Assembly: GCF_900094565.1 (NCBI RefSeq)
Contig: NZ_FMAF01000013.1
Span: 62,001-126,000, forward strand
From: Martinezella lusitana
Lineage (GTDB): Bacteria; Pseudomonadota; Alphaproteobacteria; Rhizobiales; Rhizobiaceae
Length of the DNA stretch: 64,000 nucleotides
Direction: 5' to 3'
The notes beneath the pieces were generated by a model that worked only from the letters and a program-made list of their open reading frames with translations, made no database searches and had not been told where the DNA came from. Of this stretch, positions 1 to 8,946 are shown piece by piece (position 1 is the first letter of the stretch; each line of letters begins with the position of its first letter). Both the position numbers and the translations under genes were made by a program.

Positions 1-147
1 TCCTGGCATTTCGCGCCTATCTCGCGCGCGCCCCGCCGGTCGGCCTCATCTGACCGGTTAACGCGCCCTTTGGCGCATTCCCCGACATGACCTACGTCCG
101 CCAGCGGCACCACCGCTGGCATCAGCGTATTTCCAAGGATAATACCC
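1..147. other. Left edge and secDF leader, two small hairpins
   Basis: The first 53 bases read openly in frame 3 to a TGA at 51-53, which may be the tail of an upstream gene, but too little is present to name it. Two hairpins follow: GCGCC/GGCGC with a CTTT loop (63-67 and 72-76) and CCAGCGG/CCGCTGG with a 5-nt loop (101-107 and 113-119). Neither has a T-run, so they are not clear terminators. A ribosome site (AAGGAT) precedes the secDF ATG. An upstream yajC would be expected but is not visible. Confidence 0.35.
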
Positions 148-2706
148 ATGCGCACTTCACCATGGCTGGTGGCACTCTACTCGGTGATCATCGTGCTTGG
201 CATTCTCGTTGCCTTGCCGAACGTACTTCCGCAGTCGGCTCTCAGCAAAATCCCAAACTGGCTGCCGCATAGCCAGGTACCGCTCGGCCTCGACCTTCGC
301 GGCGGCTCCTATCTCGTCCTCGAAGTCGACGAGAAGGACCTGACGAATGGCCGGCTGCAATCGCTGCAGCAGGATTCGCGCCGCGTTCTGCGCGACAAGA
401 ACATCCAGACCCGCTCGATCATCCGCAACGGCAACCAGGTCGTCGTAACACTCACCGATCCCACGCAAAGCGGCGATGCGGTGACGCAGTTGCAGACGCT
501 TGCCAACACGGTCACCTCGGGCCTCTCCGCCGGCCAGTCAGACCTGACGATCGCCCCGAACGGCGGCACGATCACTATGTCCTTCTCGCAGGCCGGTATC
601 GCCAGCAATGTCGATTCCGCCGTCCAGCAGAGCCTTGAAGTCATCCGCAAGCGCGTCGACCAAGTGGGCGTTGCCGAACCGACCATCCAGCGCGTCGGCC
701 CGAACCGCGTTCTCGTGCAGCTTCCGGGCGCACAGGACCCGTCGCGCCTGCGCGAGCTGCTCGGCTCGACCGCGAAGATGTCCTTCCACCTGCTTGCCGA
801 CAATGCCGATCCGAACAATCCCGGTCCCGGCGTCACGATCCTCAAGGATGAGCAGGGCAACAGCTATCCGGTCCTCGACCGTATCGAACTGTCCGGCGAC
901 CGCCTGACGGACGCCCGCGTGAGCTTCGATCCGAACACGCATGAGCCGCTCGTCACCTTCCGTTTCGACAGCGCCGGTGCCAACCGCTTTGCCGAAATCA
1001 CCCGCGAAAATGTCGGCAAGCCTTTCGCCATCGTCCTCGACAACAAGGTGCTGAGTGCACCGAATATTCGTGAGCCGATCACCGGAGGTTCGGGCCAGAT
1101 CTCCGGCAACTTCACCGCCGACAGCGCTACCACGCTCGCAGCCCTGCTGCGCGCCGGCGCGCTCCCGGCCAAATTGACCGTCATCGAAGAACGCACCGTC
1201 GGCGCTGACCTCGGCGCCGATGCGATCCAGAAGGGCATCTATAGCGGCCTGGTAGGCTTCGTCTTGGTTGCCGCCTTCATCTTCGTGCTTTATGGCGCCT
1301 GGGGCATTCTCGCGAATTTTGCACTGCTCGTTCACACGATCCTGACCTTCTCGGCCCTGACGCTGGTCGGCGCCACGCTGACGCTGCCCGGCATCGCCGG
1401 CATCGTCCTCGGTATCGGCCTTGCGGTTGATGCCAACGTTCTCATCAACGAGCGTATCCGCGAAGAAACCCGCAAGGGCCGCGGCGCCTTCGCCGCCATC
1501 GATAACGGCTTCAAGAAGGCTTATTCGACGATTATCGACGGCAATATGACGGCCCTGATCGCGGCCGCCATCCTGTTCTACTTTGGCTCCGGCCCGGTTC
1601 GCGGCTTTGCCGTGACCATGGGGCTCGGCCTCATTATCTCGATGTTCACCTCCGTCGCCTTCGTGCGCGTCGTGATGATCGCCATCACCCGTCGCCGCAA
1701 GCTGAAGGTGCTCAACATCAGGCCGCTGATCCCCTTCAGCCCCTATGACAGGCACATTCACTTCATGAAGGCCCGCTTCTTTGGCGTCACCGTCTCGGCG
1801 ATCCTGTCGATCGCCTCGGTGGTGCTATTCATCCATCCAGGCCTCAACTACGGCGTCGATTTCCGCGGCGGCATCCAGATGTCGGTCAAGACCAAGGACG
1901 CGGCCGACTTGTCGACGTTCCGCCAGGGGCTGAACACACTCGGCCTCGGCGAAATCTCACTGCAGTCTTTCGGCGACAACAACAGCATCCTTGTCCGCGC
2001 CCAGCGCCAGGACGGCGGCGAAGAGGCACAGACAGCAGCGGTGACCAAGCTCAAGGCGGAAATCACCAAGATCGACCCAGCCGCGACCATTGAAGGCACC
2101 GATGTCATCGGTCCGAAGGTCTCGGGCGAGCTTGCCTGGGCCGGCATCCTGTCGGTCGTGATCGCCAGCCTGGCGATGCTCGTCTACATCTGGGTGCGGT
2201 TCGAATGGCCGTTCGCAGTCGGCGCAATCGTCACGCTGGTGCTCGACGTCACCAAGGCGATCGGCTTCTTCGCGATCACCGGCCTCGATTTCAACCTGAC
2301 GGCCATCGCCGCGATCCTGACGCTTGTGGGATATTCGGTGAACGACAAGGTCGTGGTCTATGACCGCATGCGTGAAAACATGCGGCTCTACAAGTCGATG
2401 CCGCTGCGCGAGATCATCGACAAGTCGATCAACGAGACCCTGGCGCGAAGCCTCTATACCAACGCCACCGCCTTCCTGGCGCTGGTGCCGATGGCGATCT
2501 GGGGCGGCAGCGCCGTCTCCAGCTTCGCGATCCCGATGGTGTTCGGCATACTTGTCGCTGGCGCCTCGTCGATCTTCATCGCAGCACCCATCCTGCTCTT
2601 CCTCGGCGACTGGCGCCGCCGTCACGCCAAGACAGTTGCCAACGACGAGAAGCCGGCGGACGGCAAGTCCGGCAAGGATAATAAGCAGATCCCCGCCGCG
2701 GAATAA
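148..2706 (+). CDS. secDF: Protein translocase subunit SecDF (fused SecD and SecF)
   Basis: This is an inner-membrane accessory of the Sec translocon that uses the proton-motive force to help pull secreted proteins out of SecYEG. At 852 aa it equals SecD plus SecF in one chain. The SecD half has an N-terminal membrane segment (about residues 8-28), the LGLDLRGGSYLV motif near residue 47, a periplasmic domain, and the membrane motif GIGLAVDANVLINERIREE near 425. The SecF half starts around residue 565 with NYGVDFRGG and carries GYSVNDKVVVYDRMREN near 730. The ATG is preceded by AAGGATAATACCC. The fused form is usual in Rhizobiales. Hairpins lie just after the stop. Confidence 0.97.
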   Translation: MRTSPWLVALYSVIIVLGILVALPNVLPQSALSKIPNWLPHSQVPLGLDLRGGSYLVLEVDEKDLTNGRLQSLQQDSRRVLRDKNIQTRSIIRNGNQVVVTLTDPTQSGDAVTQLQTLANTVTSGLSAGQSDLTIAPNGGTITMSFSQAGIASNVDSAVQQSLEVIRKRVDQVGVAEPTIQRVGPNRVLVQLPGAQDPSRLRELLGSTAKMSFHLLADNADPNNPGPGVTILKDEQGNSYPVLDRIELSGDRLTDARVSFDPNTHEPLVTFRFDSAGANRFAEITRENVGKPFAIVLDNKVLSAPNIREPITGGSGQISGNFTADSATTLAALLRAGALPAKLTVIEERTVGADLGADAIQKGIYSGLVGFVLVAAFIFVLYGAWGILANFALLVHTILTFSALTLVGATLTLPGIAGIVLGIGLAVDANVLINERIREETRKGRGAFAAIDNGFKKAYSTIIDGNMTALIAAAILFYFGSGPVRGFAVTMGLGLIISMFTSVAFVRVVMIAITRRRKLKVLNIRPLIPFSPYDRHIHFMKARFFGVTVSAILSIASVVLFIHPGLNYGVDFRGGIQMSVKTKDAADLSTFRQGLNTLGLGEISLQSFGDNNSILVRAQRQDGGEEAQTAAVTKLKAEITKIDPAATIEGTDVIGPKVSGELAWAGILSVVIASLAMLVYIWVRFEWPFAVGAIVTLVLDVTKAIGFFAITGLDFNLTAIAAILTLVGYSVNDKVVVYDRMRENMRLYKSMPLREIIDKSINETLARSLYTNATAFLALVPMAIWGGSAVSSFAIPMVFGILVAGASSIFIAAPILLFLGDWRRRHAKTVANDEKPADGKSGKDNKQIPAAE

Positions 2707-2727
2707 GCGGCAGCGCGATTGGAACAG

Positions 2728-2776
2728 GACATGCCCGGCCTCCGGGCATGTCCACCGGCGTCCACACTGGACACCG
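2728..2776 (+). terminator. Tandem hairpins after secDF
   Basis: A perfect 11-bp stem, GACATGCCCGG/CCGGGCATGTC, with a 3-nt loop spans 2728-2752. A second stem (CCGGCGTCCA pairing with TGGACACCGG, one mismatch) follows at about 2755-2776. The sequence after it is GGGGCGTTCTTT, a weak T-run. Together they probably end secDF transcription or protect its 3' end. Confidence 0.6.
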
Positions 2777-2816
2777 GGGCGTTCTTTCCGTCCGGAATTG
2801 CGCAAAGCAAAAACAT

Positions 2817-2855
2817 AGAGCGGTTAAGCGATTCAGTGAAACGCCTAGCCGCTCT
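2817..2855. repeat. Inverted repeat AGAGCGG...CCGCTCT
   Basis: AGAGCGG (2817-2823) and CCGCTCT (2849-2855) flank the inner sequence TTAAGCGATTCAGTGAAACG. The layout suits a mobile intergenic palindrome, and I recall similar sequences as common in Rhizobium genomes, but a genome search was not possible. A CCGGA-GAAG-TCCGG hairpin follows at about 2865-2878. Confidence 0.4.
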
Positions 2856-2882
2856 AAGTCTTTTCCGGAGAAGTCCGGTCGA

Positions 2883-3344
2883 TCACGGACATGATTTCGC
2901 GGACACGAGAGCCGCTTCAGCAATCATATCGACAGTGGATATGGAAGCGCTCTCGCCGGCTCCGGCGGGCCGATGGGGCGTGGTACCCTGCCGCGGTGAC
3001 AGGTAATTCTGCAGGAGGCCACCATAGACGACAGCAACCCTGCCGATTTCCGATTTGGCGGAGGCATGTGCCAAAGCTTTGGGCGAGGCGTGCATGAAGC
3101 CGTTCAAAGCACCAAGGCTACTCGCCGATTTGGCTTTTGACGTCGAAGCATCGCTCGCCGATGCGTCCTGAGCGGAATTGTCGGCGTTTTTGCTATTTGC
3201 ATGGCCACTGCCACTGCCATTGCCATTGCCGTTGCCAGCGCCATTGCCATTGTTGGCGAGAGCAGGAGAAGCGACAAGAACTGCGCCAAGCAGGATTGCG
3301 GAGACGGATCACGCGAGGAAATTTGTGTGATGTGTGATAAGCAC
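2883..3344 (-). pseudogene. Small secreted Asn/Gly-rich protein gene with an in-frame stop near its start
   Basis: Read from a GTG at 3344 with a good ribosome site (GGGAGA, 6 nt upstream), the frame gives 11 codons and a TGA at 3311-3309. It then continues with ILLGAVLVASPALA, a typical signal-peptide core with an Ala-x-Ala cleavage site. Next comes an Asn/Gly/Ser-rich stretch (NNGNGAGNGNGNGSGSG) and a conserved-looking tail (LGALNGFMHASPKALAHA). A C-to-T change in a CGA codon would create exactly this TGA. Alternatively, removing one A in CGCAATC would join the GTG at 3312 (VIRLR) to the same core. Either way the secreted frame lacks a usable start. It could be a real pseudogene or a sequencing error. 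No function is known to me. Confidence 0.6.
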
Positions 3345-3420
3345 GTGGTTCTCCCAACCAGACCCCTGCAACTTTCCTTTCATCGCTTCATGACTACGGA
3401 TATGGCGGGAGATCGAGTCT

Positions 3421-4293
3421 CTAGATGGACGGCATATGCAATGGCAGCCCGGGTCGCGGCGCCGTTATCTTTTCCACAGCACCATTGTCCTGCTCGCTGA
3501 CGAGCAAATGCTTGCCGTCGACAGTAAAGGCAATCTTGCCGGGCCGCGCGCCGTTCGTGCGGATATGGCCCGCCATCCTGCCCTCGGTATCGACAAGCGA
3601 AATTTCGCCCAATCCGTACATGGCGCAATAGAGCACGCCGCTGCGATCGAAAGCGATGCCGGCCGGCCCGCGCAACGCGTTGACGGTGGGCGATGTCATC
3701 GACTGCGCGAACATCTCCTGCCGCCCGCCGACGATCTGCCGATGAATTTTTCCGGTCAGGGTCTCGCTGTAATAGAGCAGCCCGTCGGCGCTGAAGGCGA
3801 TGCCATTGGCAAGGAGCAAGCCCGCGGCTAGGACCCTGATGACGCGGCCTTCGGCGGGATCGATCTGATAGACGCAGCCATTGTAGGCCGCCTTGAAGAA
3901 ATCCGGATGAATATGGCCGCCTTCGAGCAGATCGGCGGTGCGGATGCCCGAATCGGTCATGTAGAGCAAGCCGTCAGGCCCGAAAGCGAGATCGTTCGGA
4001 TGGAGAAACGAGCCGTCCGCGCCACCTTCGATCACCTGCAGCACCCGGCCCTGCGGCGAGAGCCTGACGAGGGAATGCTCTGGGCCGTCGGTTATCCAGA
4101 AGCAGCCATCGCCGTCGATCGCAATCCCGGTCGGACGACCACCGATCCGACAAACTTCCCGATGCGCACCGCTAGTGTCGAAAAGCTTCAGACCGCGGCG
4201 GGTATGATCCATCTCAACGAGCGCGATGCGCCCATCCGGCAAAGCCACCAGTCCGCCCGGCAGATGCAGCCCAGTGGCGATCGTTTCGTTCAT
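3421..4293 (-). CDS. SMP-30/gluconolactonase-like beta-propeller protein
   Basis: A 290-aa protein made of repeated six-bladed propeller strands: PDGRIALVEMD, GDGCFWITDGPEHSL, NDLAFGPDGLLYMTDSG, ANGIAFSADGLLYYSET and PAGIAFDRSGVLYCAMYG. The HPNDLAFGPDG and LANGIAFSADG segments are where this family places the metal-binding Asn and Asp residues of a lactonase site. The family hydrolyses sugar lactones such as gluconolactone, but many members have unknown substrates. There is no signal peptide, so it is probably cytoplasmic. It stands alone on its strand, and 275 bp separate it from the divergent helicase gene, so the context does not name a pathway. Confidence 0.8.
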   Translation of the reverse strand: MNETIATGLHLPGGLVALPDGRIALVEMDHTRRGLKLFDTSGAHREVCRIGGRPTGIAIDGDGCFWITDGPEHSLVRLSPQGRVLQVIEGGADGSFLHPNDLAFGPDGLLYMTDSGIRTADLLEGGHIHPDFFKAAYNGCVYQIDPAEGRVIRVLAAGLLLANGIAFSADGLLYYSETLTGKIHRQIVGGRQEMFAQSMTSPTVNALRGPAGIAFDRSGVLYCAMYGLGEISLVDTEGRMAGHIRTNGARPGKIAFTVDGKHLLVSEQDNGAVEKITAPRPGLPLHMPSI

Positions 4294-4568
4294 ATTCTGA
4301 AACCTTCACTCAACGCACTGCTGAAACCCAAAACTCAAGATGAGCGTCATAATGATACATAAGCATGAGGATAGTCCTTTTCGAGCCATGCCTGACCAAA
4401 TCCGGGTAGGATTCTTGCGCAAAAGATCACATCCCCAGCGAATCCCACAAATCTTGACAGGTTTAGGCAATTCGGAACATCCATAGAACGTCCGGATCAT
4501 TTCGCCGATTCGATTCGTCGCGGATTTGCGCCTGGCGCGCCCTTCATCCGAGGCATTCAGGAGAGTTC

Positions 4569-6638
4569 ATGAGCGCGGCCTATCTGGAAAAGCTGAACCC
4601 GGAGCAGCGACTGGCGGTGGAGCACGGCACAACGGCCGGCGACGGCCATGTCGCAGGGCCACTGCTTGTCATCGCCGGGGCCGGATCCGGCAAGACCAAT
4701 ACGCTTGCTCATCGTGTCGCGCATCTGATCGTCAAGGGCGCCGACCCGCGCCGGATCCTGCTGATGACCTTCTCGCGCCGTGCCGCCGCCGAAATGGGCC
4801 GCCGTGTCGAGCGAATCTGCCGCGAGGTGATCGGTGCCAATGCGGGTATTACAGCCGATGCGCTCGCCTGGAGCGGCACGTTTCACGGCATCGGCGCACG
4901 TCTTCTGAGAGATTATGCCGAGCAGATCGGGCTCGATCCGGCCTTCACGATCCACGACCGGGAAGACAGCGCCGACCTCATGAACCTCGCGCGCCACGAC
5001 CTCGGCTTTTCCAAGCTCGAAAGCCGCTTTCCGACCAAGGCGACATGCCTTGCCATCTATTCACGCTCCGTCAATTCGGAAGCACCGCTCGCAGAGATGC
5101 TGCGCGACTTCTTCCCATGGTGCGCGACCTGGGAACAACAATTGCGCGATCTCTTCGCCGCCTATGTCGAGGCGAAACAGGCGCAGAATGTGCTCGATTA
5201 CGACGATCTGCTGCTCTACTGGGCGCATATGCTTCAAGAGCCGCTGATCGCCGAGGATATCGGCGGTCGTTTCGACCATGTGCTCGTCGACGAATACCAG
5301 GATACCAACCGGCTGCAATCGTCGATCCTGCTGGCGCTGAAACCGGATGGCCGCGGCCTGACCGTTGTCGGCGACGATGCGCAATCGATCTATTCCTTCC
5401 GCGCGGCGACGGTGCGCAACATCCTCGACTTCCCGAAAGCCTTCACGCCCGCTGCCGATATCGTGACGCTCGACCGCAATTACCGCTCGACGCAGCCAAT
5501 CCTCGCCGCCGCCAATGCTGTCATCGATCTTGCTTCCGAGCGCTTCACCAAGAATCTGCGCACGGAACGGCAGAGCGTCGAGCGACCGCGACTGGTGACG
5601 GTGCGCGACGAAAGCGATCAGGCGCGTTATGTCGCCGACGAAGTGCTGGAAAATCGCGAGGGCGGCACCAGGCTCAAACAGCAGGCGGTGCTGTTCCGCA
5701 CCTCAAGTCATAGCGGGCCGCTGGAAGTGGAGCTTACCCGCCGCAATATCCCCTTCGTCAAATTCGGCGGGCTGAAGTTTCTCGACAGCGCCCATGTGAA
5801 GGACATGCTGGCCGCGCTGCGTTTCGCCCAGAACCCACGTGACCGGGTGGCGGGTTTCAGGCTGATGCAGCTTCTGCCCGGCGTCGGCCCCTCCACGGCG
5901 CAGCGCGTGCTCGACCAAATCGGCGAACATGCCAATCCGATCGCCGCCCTCGCCGAGCTTCCGACGCCGCCGCGCACGGGCGATGACTGGACCGTCTTCG
6001 TGGACACAATGCGAGACGTGAAGAGCGGCAAGGCCGGCTGGCCGGCGGAAATCGGGTTGGTGCGGCAATGGTACGAACCGCATCTGGAGCGGGCGCACGA
6101 GGATGCTGCGACGCGCCAGGCGGATCTCGTCCAGCTTGAGCAGATTGCCGCCGGCTATGGTTCGCGCGAGCGTTTTCTGACCGAACTGACGCTCGATCCG
6201 CCGGATGCCACCAGCGACCAGGCCGGCGTGCCGCTGCTCGACGAAGACTATCTGATCCTGTCGACCATCCATTCCGCCAAGGGGCAGGAGTGGACGAAGG
6301 TGTTCATCCTCAATGCCGTCGACGGCTGCATCCCCGCCGATCTCGCCGTCGGATCATCCGCAGAGATCGAGGAGGAGCGGCGCCTGCTCTATGTCGCGAT
6401 GACGCGGGCCAAGGACAATCTCGATCTCGTCACGCCGCAACGGTTCTTCATTCACGGCCAGCATGCGCAGGGCGACAAGCATGTCTTTGCCTCGCGCACG
6501 CGCTTCATCCCGGCGACATTGCTGCAATTCTTCGAAGTCTGCGGCTGGCCTCAGGCGCGGGCGGAAAGCCCCGCCGCCATTCGAGCCCGGCAGGTGCGCG
6601 TCGATGTCGGCGCGCGCATGCGCGGCATGTGGCGGTGA
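4569..6638 (+). CDS. UvrD/Rep family ATP-dependent DNA helicase (superfamily 1A)
   Basis: A 689-aa helicase with the full set of SF1A motifs: Walker A GAGSGKT (residues 37-43), motif II VLVDEYQDT (near 238), motif III VGDDAQSIYSFRA (near 267), motif IV LDRNYRST (near 303), motif V STIHSAKGQEWTKVF (near 565) and motif VI LLYVAMTRAKDNL (near 604). The family unwinds DNA 3' to 5' in repair or replication restart. The protein is of UvrD/PcrA size, but it lacks a long C-terminal tail, and the main UvrD may be encoded elsewhere, so no symbol is given. The ATG follows AGGAGAGTTC. It is transcribed alone. Confidence 0.93.
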   Translation: MSAAYLEKLNPEQRLAVEHGTTAGDGHVAGPLLVIAGAGSGKTNTLAHRVAHLIVKGADPRRILLMTFSRRAAAEMGRRVERICREVIGANAGITADALAWSGTFHGIGARLLRDYAEQIGLDPAFTIHDREDSADLMNLARHDLGFSKLESRFPTKATCLAIYSRSVNSEAPLAEMLRDFFPWCATWEQQLRDLFAAYVEAKQAQNVLDYDDLLLYWAHMLQEPLIAEDIGGRFDHVLVDEYQDTNRLQSSILLALKPDGRGLTVVGDDAQSIYSFRAATVRNILDFPKAFTPAADIVTLDRNYRSTQPILAAANAVIDLASERFTKNLRTERQSVERPRLVTVRDESDQARYVADEVLENREGGTRLKQQAVLFRTSSHSGPLEVELTRRNIPFVKFGGLKFLDSAHVKDMLAALRFAQNPRDRVAGFRLMQLLPGVGPSTAQRVLDQIGEHANPIAALAELPTPPRTGDDWTVFVDTMRDVKSGKAGWPAEIGLVRQWYEPHLERAHEDAATRQADLVQLEQIAAGYGSRERFLTELTLDPPDATSDQAGVPLLDEDYLILSTIHSAKGQEWTKVFILNAVDGCIPADLAVGSSAEIEEERRLLYVAMTRAKDNLDLVTPQRFFIHGQHAQGDKHVFASRTRFIPATLLQFFEVCGWPQARAESPAAIRARQVRVDVGARMRGMWR

Positions 6639-6683
6639 GTTCAAGCTCATTCTTTGAGGCTGTTGCTCGGCAAAGAGCCCCTC

Positions 6684-6807
6684 GCCCTCGCCCGGCTCGC
6701 TGGGAGAGGGAACTATAGCGTAAAACAGCCTGCTCTCAGTCCGGTTGAAGTAGCATGGGGCATAATCCCCCTCTCCCCGCGAGCGGGGAGAGGGCCGGGG
6801 TGAGGGG
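6684..6807. repeat. GC-rich palindromic intergenic repeat (copy 1)
   Basis: The core is a perfect 12-bp stem, CCCTCTCCCCGC (6769-6780) and GCGGGGAGAGGG (6783-6794), with a GA loop, followed by CCGGGGTGAGGGG. A weaker relative lies at 6684-6710. The same core recurs at 10558-10692 and 25658-25679. It sits between convergent genes and may stop transcription in both directions. Confidence 0.75.
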
Positions 6808-6848
6808 CAATCCGGGCTTTCAACTCACTGGACTGTTACCGATTATAC

Positions 6849-7730
6849 TCAACCAGCTTCCCGAAACATCTCGATGATCGCGGAAAAATCACGCCCTCCA
6901 TTGCCGAGCTTTTCAAACAGCGCGTAGAGCTGCGCCGCTTCCGCGCCTAGCGGCGTCGATGCACCGCTCGACAGCGCCGCCTCCTGCGACAGGCGCAGGT
7001 CCTTCAGCATCAAGGCTGCCGAGAACCCGGGCTTATAGTCGTTATTGGCCGGCGATGTCGGCACGGGGCCTGGCACCGGGCAATAGGTGTTGATCGACCA
7101 GCATTGGCCGGAGGAGGTCGAGGCGACATCGAACAGGGCCTGATGCGAAAGGCCGAGCTTTTCGCCGAGCACGAAGGCCTCGCAGACGCCGATCATGGAA
7201 ATGCCGAGGATCATATTGTTGCAGATTTTCGCCGCCTGTCCGGCGCCGGCATCGCCGCAATGGACGATCTTGCGGCCCATCACCTCCAGCAATGGCTTGG
7301 CGGCCGCAAAACTTTCCGGGGAGCCACCCGCCATGAAGGTCAGCGTTCCCGCCGAGGCGCCACCCGTGCCGCCCGAGACCGGCGCGTCAAGCGAGAGGCA
7401 GCCAACCTCACCCGCCATGACGTGAGCCTTGCGGGCACTATCGACATCGATGGTGGAACTGTCGATCAGCAGGGTACCCTTCGGCACGGAGCGAAGGATA
7501 TCGGTCCAGACCGTAAGGACATGCTGACCTTTCGGCAGCATAGTCACCACCACCTCAGCCTCCGCCAAGGCTTCGGTCAGCACGTTCGCGGGTTTGACTC
7601 CCGTTGCCTCGGCGGCCTTGAGCATGTCATGCGAGAGATCGTAACCGATGACGGCGTGGCCGGCCTTGACCAGATTGGCGGCCATCGGGCCTCCCATATT
7701 GCCGAGGCCGATGAATGCGATCCGTGTCAT
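6849..7730 (-). CDS. mmsB: 3-hydroxyisobutyrate dehydrogenase
   Basis: A 293-aa NAD-dependent dehydrogenase that oxidises 3-hydroxyisobutyrate to methylmalonate semialdehyde in valine breakdown. The N-terminal Rossmann motif is IGLGNMGGPMAANLVKAGH (residues 7-25). The substrate-binding segment is DAPVSGGTGGASAGTL, and the catalytic Lys lies in GAGQAAKICNNMILG. These features and the length match the family. The ATG follows GGGAGGAAAATC. It lies 20 bp after the 3-hydroxyisobutyryl-CoA hydrolase gene, the preceding step in the same pathway, and is probably the last gene of the minus-strand transporter/catabolic cluster. Related 2-hydroxyacid dehydrogenases (GarR, Gnd-like) are possible, but the neighbour supports this call. 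Confidence 0.88.
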   Translation of the reverse strand: MTRIAFIGLGNMGGPMAANLVKAGHAVIGYDLSHDMLKAAEATGVKPANVLTEALAEAEVVVTMLPKGQHVLTVWTDILRSVPKGTLLIDSSTIDVDSARKAHVMAGEVGCLSLDAPVSGGTGGASAGTLTFMAGGSPESFAAAKPLLEVMGRKIVHCGDAGAGQAAKICNNMILGISMIGVCEAFVLGEKLGLSHQALFDVASTSSGQCWSINTYCPVPGPVPTSPANNDYKPGFSAALMLKDLRLSQEAALSSGASTPLGAEAAQLYALFEKLGNGGRDFSAIIEMFREAG

Positions 7731-7750
7731 GATTTTCCTCCCATGATCCG

Positions 7751-8809
7751 TTATGCTGCGAAAAGCGGCGGCTGCGCCGGTACGAAGAAGCGGTCGATAT
7801 CGCTAGACCTCACCTCGGCAAGACTGGCCGGCGACCATTTCGGGTTGCGGTCCTTGTCGATGACGGCGGCACGGACGCCTTCGTAGAAATCATGATTATA
7901 CAATATGCCCAGGCAGGCGCCGAGTTCACGATTGAGGCACTCGGCGAGATCTCCGCTCGTACGCCCGGCGCGCAGCAGCCGCAGCGTCAGCTTCAGGCTG
8001 GTCGGCGAGCGGCCGGCAATCACGCCGGCGCTTTCGGCGGCGAATTCCCCCGATTCTTTGGCCAGCACCTGTAGAATCTCCTCGACCGTATCCCCTGCAA
8101 AGGCGCGATCGATCACGTCACGATTTGCCGCAAGGCGGCTCTCGCCTGCATCCGTTGCCATGGTCTTGATCAGGGCATGCACATCGGCGGCGGAAGCCGA
8201 GGCAGGCAGCGCCGCGATCGCATCTATCAATACAGGAAGCGCCGAGGAGGCAACACAATGATCGGCGAATCCTGCGTGCAGTGCGTCGGCGGCGTCGACG
8301 GGAAGGCCAGTCAGGCCCAGCCAGGTGCCGGCTTCGCCCGGCGCGCGCGGCAAGAGCCAGGTGGCGCCGACATCGGGGAAATACCCGATGCCTGTTTCAG
8401 GCATGGCAAGGCGCGTGCGTTCGGTAACGATGCGATGGCTGCCATGCGCCGAAAGGCCGACGCCGCCGCCCATGGTGATGCCGTCCATAAGCACGACATA
8501 GGGTTTGGGATAGCGTGAAATGGCATGGTTGAGCCGGAATTCCTCGCGCCAAAAGGTTTCCGCGCCGTCCGAACCCTCCTTGCCGCTCTGGTGCAGCAGG
8601 CGGATATCGCCGCCCGCGCAGAAGCCACGCTCGCCCTCGCCCTTGACGATGACGGCGGCGATGGCGTGATCGATGGCGAACTCCTCAAGGGCCGAGGTTA
8701 TCGTCCGCACCATAGGAAGCGTCAGGCTGTTCAGCGCCTTCGGCCGGTTGAGCCGGATGATGCCAGCCGATCCGCGTCGCTCGATGATCACTTCGTCCGT
8801 GCTATCCAT
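7751..8809 (-). CDS. 3-hydroxyisobutyryl-CoA hydrolase (enoyl-CoA hydratase/isomerase fold)
   Basis: A 352-aa crotonase-fold enzyme. The oxyanion-hole motifs are GFCAGGDIRLLHQSG and MDGITMGGGVGLSAHG, and PETGIGYFPDVGATWLL is the segment that marks the hydrolase subgroup, placing Glu and Asp at the active site. A length near 350 aa, not 260, also fits the hydrolase. It releases 3-hydroxyisobutyrate from its CoA ester in valine catabolism. A longer reading from a GTG at 8851 exists, but the ATG at 8809 has AGGAG 7 nt upstream and begins the conserved region, so it is preferred. The next gene downstream takes the next pathway step. Confidence 0.87.
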   Translation of the reverse strand: MDSTDEVIIERRGSAGIIRLNRPKALNSLTLPMVRTITSALEEFAIDHAIAAVIVKGEGERGFCAGGDIRLLHQSGKEGSDGAETFWREEFRLNHAISRYPKPYVVLMDGITMGGGVGLSAHGSHRIVTERTRLAMPETGIGYFPDVGATWLLPRAPGEAGTWLGLTGLPVDAADALHAGFADHCVASSALPVLIDAIAALPASASAADVHALIKTMATDAGESRLAANRDVIDRAFAGDTVEEILQVLAKESGEFAAESAGVIAGRSPTSLKLTLRLLRAGRTSGDLAECLNRELGACLGILYNHDFYEGVRAAVIDKDRNPKWSPASLAEVRSSDIDRFFVPAQPPLFAA

Positions 8810-8946
8810 GCAAATCTCCTGTCCTTGCCGCCAGAACCGTTCGCATTTCACGGAACTGCCGGACCGTTCCGGTTCTTTGTCTTATCGCAACTCCGGACGG
8901 AAAACCGCTGCGCACTTTTCCTGGACTTGCTCTCATCAGCAGGCGT

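Noticed and set aside
538-1761. 407-codon open frame antisense to secDF
   Set aside because: It runs fully opposite conserved SecD codons; its composition (Asp/Glu/Gly/His-rich) is that of an antisense shadow in high-GC DNA.
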